From Desarmillaria ectypa (lineage: Eukaryota > Basidiomycota > Agaricomycetes > Agaricales > Physalacriaceae), in the NCBI GenBank assembly GCA_030407005.1, contig JAUDYN010000008.1, positions 992,001-1,056,000 of the forward strand: a stretch of DNA of 64,000 nt. Direction: 5' to 3'. Shown here piece by piece: positions 58,640-64,000 of this stretch. Position 1 is the stretch's first letter; every line of letters begins with the position of its first letter. Both the position numbers and the translations under genes were made by a program. The notes beneath the pieces were generated by a model. It was not told the DNA's origin. It did no database searches and saw nothing but the letters and a program-made list of their open reading frames with translations.

Positions 58640-59465
58640 ACTGCTGTTGTAGAAAAATCCACCGAGGATGTTCTGATTTAGAAACAAAATCTTGATATTG
58701 GATCTACAGGGAAGGATAGAAGACTCCGGACATGGAGAAATAGGGTTCCTGTCGAGCCGGACCTAGAGAATTTCGATGGGACCCACTGTTTGGACGAGTT
58801 ATATGATTTTTGATAGTTCGTCGATACTCTGAGTCCGCCAAGCTGACGGTGAGCAACTACCTGTACTGGCTGTGTCATTAGCCTGGCAAACCATCGATTG
58901 AAACCAGAACCCTCTCGAACCACTGACTACAGCGGGCGGTAGGTCCTTGCGTCCAGCCAATCAACGTGTGCATCACTCCAGATTCTTTTCCGGCCCGATC
59001 GATGAAAGGCAAAATCTGCGCCCATACGGCCTATACACACCTTGAGGGTTCGATCTAATTTGGATCTACTCAAGAGCTGCTGATAGTGGTAGATTGGAGG
59101 AGGCAGATTTGTCTGGGGGTATTGTTGATTGGTGGCGCAATGTTCAAGAATGTTTCGCACTGAAGAAGGTAACACTTCGCCAATAAACTGGAATCGGGGT
59201 TTTATTGATCGCCCGGTATGCAAATATACGGAATGTGGCGTTGTATCGATTAAAGCGAGATCTACATAATGTGGGAAATGACTAGAAGGAATATCAGAAA
59301 GCTGATTCACGGTTGCGATCTGGCCGTCATGTGGACTTACTCACAGCAATCTGAATCTAGTAATAACAATATTGGCGCCACTGATCGAGAAAACATCGAA
59401 CAGACAAATGCGGGGAATGCGTTTTTCGAGGAGGGTCCCGGCGGCTGGAAGGCCCTGAATTAACG
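58640..59465 (-). CDS. Spliceable minus-strand gene of unknown family
   Basis: On the minus strand, exons can be chained with good splice sites. The chain is PAAGTLLEKRIPRICLFDVF and ANIVITRFRLL, with donor GTGAGTAAG. Then come HFPHYVDLALIDTTPHSVYL, HTGRSIKPRFQFIGEVLPSS and YHYQQLLSRSKLDRTLK, with donor GTGTGTATAG. Next are DLPPAVVSGSRGFWFQSMVC and QANDTAST, with donor GTAGTTGC. The last parts are PARQEPYFSMSGVFYPSL and SSVDFSTTAVMFLQLK. The reading frame stays open through each join. I do not recognise the protein, and both the start (upstream of 59465) and the end are unresolved. It may be a partial or decayed gene. Confidence 0.45.
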
Positions 59466-62367
59466 TCGAGACGCTTCTTAATTAAAAGCGAATCGGATGA
59501 GAGGGGGATACGAGGCTAGCGGGAAGTGCGGGTCACGATGCTGAGGCGACGATGGAAGTCGACCGTCGGATAATTGGCGGGTCAAGAGGACGGTTGGCAA
59601 GCAAAGAACTTTAGATTTACGGAATTGGAGTGATTCTCGAGAGATTTTGGGTAGACCCTCTATCTCATAAGATCTGTGAGAGACCACACGATGAGGAGGA
59701 AGAAAGGACATAACTTACCTTCGGTGACGACTGAAGAATAAGCGGTTCGGCCGACCGAACGATAAGTACGTGTGCATTAGACAAGTTATCCATGTTGTCT
59801 GAGCACACCGTTACCGAGAGAAGCTCGTATAAACATAATTTGGCTGATTATGCAGACACTTTTCGTGCGCTCCTAAGCGTTTCTAGGTACTTCAGTCTGA
59901 GGAGTGGCGAAACCGATGACCTTACTACAAACATGACCTGATCAATACTTGTAGACATGAGGGTATGCCTCAAAGATGGTTTCATGTCACCGGACACGGT
60001 CGTGACCAACGAGACATGCCCTTGTTCCTCGAAGGTTGATAAGAGTAATCAAAATTTCTTGGATTCTCAGAAACCGAGTGTTAAACACGCGTTTCTGAAT
60101 TTCATCTGCATTCTTTTTCAGCTTCTGCCGGATGAAAGAAGAGAATGGGGATTGACCTACTCGATACACCGCACCCCGATAGGACTCCGCGGTTAGGTAG
60201 TTTCCACGAGTCTTGAATTTGAAGGGAAAACCTCCCTTCTACCGCGAGGATAACCCTACGAAATGTTTGGGGTGGAGGTAGGGAGCATTAGAACAGGATC
60301 ATGACTTCAGGAATAGCGGGGAGCGCTTCCGTGCTGCGCCCAAATGAACATGAGGAAGCGGGTCATCCAGTCACAAGACATAATGCATGTTGTTTGTGTG
60401 GTGCAAATATCTCTACCCTCGATTGACCGATCCTATGCTGCATTTGATTAATTTGTGAGCCGGGTATTTGCGATACATATGGTAAGTAAATACGACCTGG
60501 ACTGTTGTTGGATCTCTTTGGCAGTACGCCGTGCGTTTAGGAGGTATCCTAAGTCTTGTCAGCTGTCAAGACGAAGTGGCCAGCCGTGGTTCATCCGTTT
60601 CCGGGACTGTAATCCGAGCGGCGTCAAGCTTTCTGGAACAAAGCACCAGGATACTGCTTGTTCTTCGCCTGCTAAACACTCAGCACTTATCGGACCAGTA
60701 GAAAGCGATTTATCCAAGAAAATCAAAATATGGATGGAGACTCAGGACTTAAGAATTTCAATGATCGAGTTTCCTGAATTGATGGCTGTCAGCCTGGGCG
60801 GAGCCTAACCCTGAGACCAATAAATTTTACTTTACCACAAGAGAATTCAACTTGAAGCCAGCAACGGTAGGCCATTATTTTCGCATTCATCCTCTGTGCA
60901 CCTATCCGAGTCGGCAAGTGTGCGTTGATGCATGACGCATTCAACCGATCTAAATTTATGTATTTAATTATGTGAGCCAGGGTGGCATGAAGCCGGCTAT
61001 CTCGTCTAGGGAAGACCTACGTCTGAAAAAAGCTGATAGACTGTCCATCGATTAGGATGAACATGATGAATTGACCTAGTGCTACGTAGTTACTCACGCG
61101 CCTACGACCATGTTCCTGGAGACTTCGGCAGCGAGTGAGAACCCAATAGGACGGACAAACGCCGCGAAAAGAACAAAATCGAAACTTCCGAAGATTCGGC
61201 AGTAATATTGCACTGATTTGTTTTTGGTGCTACGATCGTGAGTCGAGCTTTCCTTGCCCGTCAGGCGAACTCGGGCGATCGCAGAACTGTCAGGCACCTG
61301 GACCTGGTCCTCGCCTCGAGGTTTCATGTCCTCTCTGTCAGATGAGGGTAGACCCTTGATGGAAGCGCTAGCGCCTCATTGTTTGCGTTCGGCAGATGGA
61401 GAGAGTCCGGATTCAGAGGGTCTGGATAAAGGATATTAAGTCTGCTTGGAAACGACCATCAAGAACGTACATACGAAGGGGAACGGTGGGAGGGAGGAGC
61501 GTGGGGGCCCGAATAGCAACGCTAACACTGGAAGATGTAGAAAATGATGGAGATATCGAACTCGGAGGCAGGGAGAGTTTAGAAGCGCAAGGCGCCTACA
61601 TTGGTAGACGCCACTGTAGTTGAATGCATAAGCGAGAGCCACATATTGCAAGCTGTATCACTAAGAATCAGCAGACATGGGATAGACCGAGATCGAAGAG
61701 ACGGTTCTGAATCTTCGATGGATCCCGTAAGAGCATTACTGGGACTCGAATACATGCAAGAAACGGAAAAGAGGCGAAGACGCTGCGCCCCGGAGATGAA
61801 TTTTCTCGAGATGTCATTGGCAATGGAAACGGGAAGAGCAGCGGTGGTGATATGTTATAGAATACGACCTCGTGTAGAAGGTATGTTTTCCCGGAATCGG
61901 AGACAATGTAAATGGCCTGGGAGGGGTTGTCCAGCGATAAGACGCGTGGCCGGAACCAAAGATGCTTAGCCCGTCGACAGTCCGAGAAAAATGGAAAACA
62001 GGAGCAGAGAATAACGTTGTATTCTAGATGTTGCACGATATACGCGCCGCGATAGACGAAAAATAAAATAAAATACAAGAGAACCCTGTTGTCGTCAAGG
62101 CTGGGCAAGGAGGACAAAGACATGGTCGCCGGAAGAGAAAGATGGGGGTTCCATAAAAGGTAATCGGGAATCGCGTCTCATCCATCAGTGATTCGGACTT
62201 GTTCTTTTCTTCGACGACGTCCTGTCAGAAGGCAGTGACGGTATCGCTATTCAGCTCTTTTCTCTTTTTCTTGCTCGTTATAAAGGCAACTAGCAATGTG
62301 CTAGCTCTGCTGTATTACCTTTTACTGCTAGCCCATGCAATCAGTGCTCTCACCATTACCTCTCACC
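59466..62367. other. Long gene-poor region
   Basis: About 2.9 kb without a recognised gene. Short frames on both strands (for example minus 61094-61327 with a hydrophobic stretch, and plus 61396-61623 and 61601-61969) lack motifs and conserved composition. The last few hundred bases must include the promoter and long 5' leader of the HTH gene. A C/T-rich stretch (TTTTCTCTTTTTCTTGCTCG, near 62258) precedes its start. Confidence 0.4.
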
Positions 62368-64000
62368 ATGGATTCTGCTGACCACGAATTCTCTCCGGCC
62401 CAATGGAATTCGCATCGCTTTACTCCATCGCCACCCTTTGAATCGACTCAGGACATGGAGTATCCTTCTCCAGTGGGCTCAGTCGCCCCATCTTTCCAGC
62501 AGCCAGCGCCGACGTCGACGTCGACGTCGCCTACAGACGACTTCAGCCAGGTCGAGTCATCTATTGGCCCAGATCGTGTGCTGACCCGGCGCCAAAAGGC
62601 TGCCCTCGAGAGCAGGCGCTCGTCGTTTCCTACTGCCCCACGCTCTCCAGTGCGTATGTCTTCTCGGGGTTATCAATTATTTGTCTGATTTATTTATTAA
62701 TAGCAAACTATCCACTCCCATACGCCACCAGCCTCGCCTCACCGCGAGCGCCTGTCGATGAACGTGTCCTCGCTGGGCAATCTTCAGATGCCCCATACCT
62801 ACCCATTGACTCCCGACTCTTCCTCTACTCCATACTCACCCGCCTACACTTTCCCTCAATCTCAGTCTCAATCTCAGTCTCAATCCCAGAACTCTCATTC
62901 TCAGTCCCCGTCTGACCCTCGTTCTGCATCTCCCGCTTTAAGCACTACCTCGTCGTCTGCGTCTGCTTCCTCAAATCATCCCCAGTTTGCACAGTTTCAA
63001 CATACTCCGGGCCCTTCTGGTAAAACACAAAAACAGCGCAAGCAGCGTCTTTTTAATGTCGATCGCAAAGCCATCTGTCAGTATCATCGGCAGCATCCTG
63101 ATGCTCGGCAGGAAGATATTGCTATGCGTTACGGTGTTGAGCGTAGCACCATCTCCAAGATCCTCAAACACAAAGTCAAATGGCTCAGCGTCCCCTCTGA
63201 TGAAGATCTCCGGATCTCAAAGCACCGGTACGTACCTTCCACTTATCTGATAACATAACGCACTAACATTGTCCCGCTTCAGACCTTCAAAATTCCCTCT
63301 CATCGAGGAAAAGATGGTCCTGTGGCTATCTGATTCAGAGACTACCAAAACGGCGCTCTCTGACATGCGTTTACGTGAAAAAGCACGTCAAATTGCTCGG
63401 GATATCGGCATGTCTGAAGAGAGGTTCAAAGCTTCCTCAGGCTGGGTCGAAAACTTCAAGCATCGGCATGGCATCCGCGGAGGAATCTGGACTGGTGACG
63501 GGTTTAATACACGCGCAGCTAGGGCACTCGGAATGGCCACCATAGATACCTCACTCACTCCCGAAGAGGCGGAGGAGGCTATTCGAGGGTATGAGGCCAG
63601 AGACCGCGAAATCGAACGAAAGCGGGCCGCTGCACTGAGGCCTGCGTGCTGGCCGCAAGAACAGCCAACACAGCATCCGTCGTATAATCAGTATGGTCCT
63701 TCACAGTATGAAAACCCGTCGTCAGTAGCTCCCGCGACCGAACAATCGTCGATGTCGCAGCCCTCGCTCCAGCCAAGGTTCCAAAGCCCGGATCTATCGA
63801 CAAGGTATGATGCTGCAACAAATGCTGTGGTGCCATACGATGGTGGCTCGTCTGTGAGATCGCCAGCGTATCCACCTCCAAGCTCTTACCCGGCCCCGGC
63901 TCCCACCTCGCCCACGGCCTATCCTCGCCCCCCTTCTCCCAGCTCTTCGTACCCTTCGGCACCTCCTCCCGACCCCTACCCTGTTATGGAAGCCTACGTT
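62368..64000 (+). CDS. CENP-B-type helix-turn-helix protein (3' end outside window)
   Basis: This is a DNA-binding protein whose C-terminus lies beyond the window. The start is placed at MDSADHEFSPAQWNSHRFTP (context CTCACCATGG). An ATG 33 nt upstream is in frame but weaker. A Ser/Thr/Pro-rich N-terminus with a QSQSQS run leads to two helix-turn-helix units of the CENP-B/Tc5/pogo type. The first is RKAICQYHRQHPDARQEDIA with MRYGVERSTISKILKHK. The second, after an intron at about 63229-63281, is KFPLIEEKMVLWLSD, then REKARQIARDIGMSE and SSGWVENFKHRHGIRGG. A Pro/Ser/Tyr-rich region follows. No DDE transposase core is seen in the visible part. This suggests a domesticated, CENP-B-like regulator. 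Confidence 0.8.
62856..62890 (+). repeat. Gln-Ser microsatellite in the HTH gene
   Basis: A (CAATCTCAGTCT)-type run encodes QSQSQSQSQSQ in frame. A second short run, GACGTCGACGTCGACGTCG at 62511-62529, encodes alternating Thr and Ser. Both are prone to length changes. Confidence 0.9.

Noticed and set aside
61668..62123. Minus-strand membrane-like open frame
   Set aside because: Hydrophobic by chance composition; no motif, and it lies in the leader side of the HTH gene.
1..64000. tRNA genes and CRISPR-like arrays
   Set aside because: I saw no cloverleaf with matching A and B boxes and no regularly spaced repeats; a tRNA scan would be needed to exclude a missed one.

Overview
The window is nuclear DNA from a filamentous basidiomycete, most probably an agaricomycete. 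Almost every gene is cut by short introns of about 45-70 nt with GT..AG ends. Several genes belong to families typical of mushroom-forming fungi: a BTB protein, an expanded casein-kinase-1-like family, a GT61 glycosyltransferase, a single-LysM secreted protein, an alternative oxidase and a retroelement RNase H relic. No prokaryotic, organellar, CRISPR or tRNA features were seen. All gene models come from reading the sequence by eye. Frames were joined at splice sites and matched to remembered family motifs, with no searches run.

Layout. 0-7.3 kb: a BTB gene (+), a decayed RNase H/retroelement ORF (-), about 1.8 kb of unassigned DNA and an aldo/keto reductase (+). 7.8-9.6 kb: a GT61 glycosyltransferase (-), divergent from the cohesin loader SCC2 (+, 9.67-16.85 kb). 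17.9-24.0 kb: a NIMA-type kinase (+) and a large disordered, probably nuclear protein (+). 24.2-27.3 kb: TIM50 (-) and PCNA (+), divergent across a short promoter with two ACGCGT boxes. 27.7-32 kb: a secreted LysM protein (-), an unrecognised possibly broken gene (-) and a delta-12 fatty acid desaturase (-). 32.1-34.1 kb: a casein-kinase-1-like protein (-). 35.2-37.7 kb: pyruvate decarboxylase (+). 37.9-41 kb: an M3 metallopeptidase (-). 41.2-43.5 kb: a universal-stress-domain protein (-). 44-47.2 kb: a PET127-like mitochondrial protein (-). 47.5-50.5 kb: ARL8 GTPase (+), SCOC-like coiled coil (-) and RPN13 proteasome receptor (+). 51.5-53.9 kb: two tandem paralogous multi-pass membrane proteins (+). 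54.1-57.3 kb: NSE2/MMS21 SUMO ligase (-) and alternative oxidase (-). 57.3-62.3 kb: gene-poor DNA holding one unrecognised spliceable minus-strand frame. 62.4-64 kb: a CENP-B-type helix-turn-helix protein running off the window.

Functional themes. Chromosome maintenance is strongly represented (SCC2, NIMA kinase, PCNA, NSE2, CENP-B-type HTH), as is mitochondrial and fermentative metabolism (TIM50, PET127, AOX, PDC). The most striking single feature is the PCNA gene, which carries an in-frame acidic/basic insertion of about 110-120 residues in an otherwise orthodox sliding clamp. Other points of interest are the tandem membrane-protein pair, the CK1-like kinase with an HRD-I-Q catalytic loop and a duplicated tail module, the 11-residue-repeat coiled coil of the NIMA kinase, and an ARL8 with Ala in place of the first Gly of the switch-II GGQ motif.
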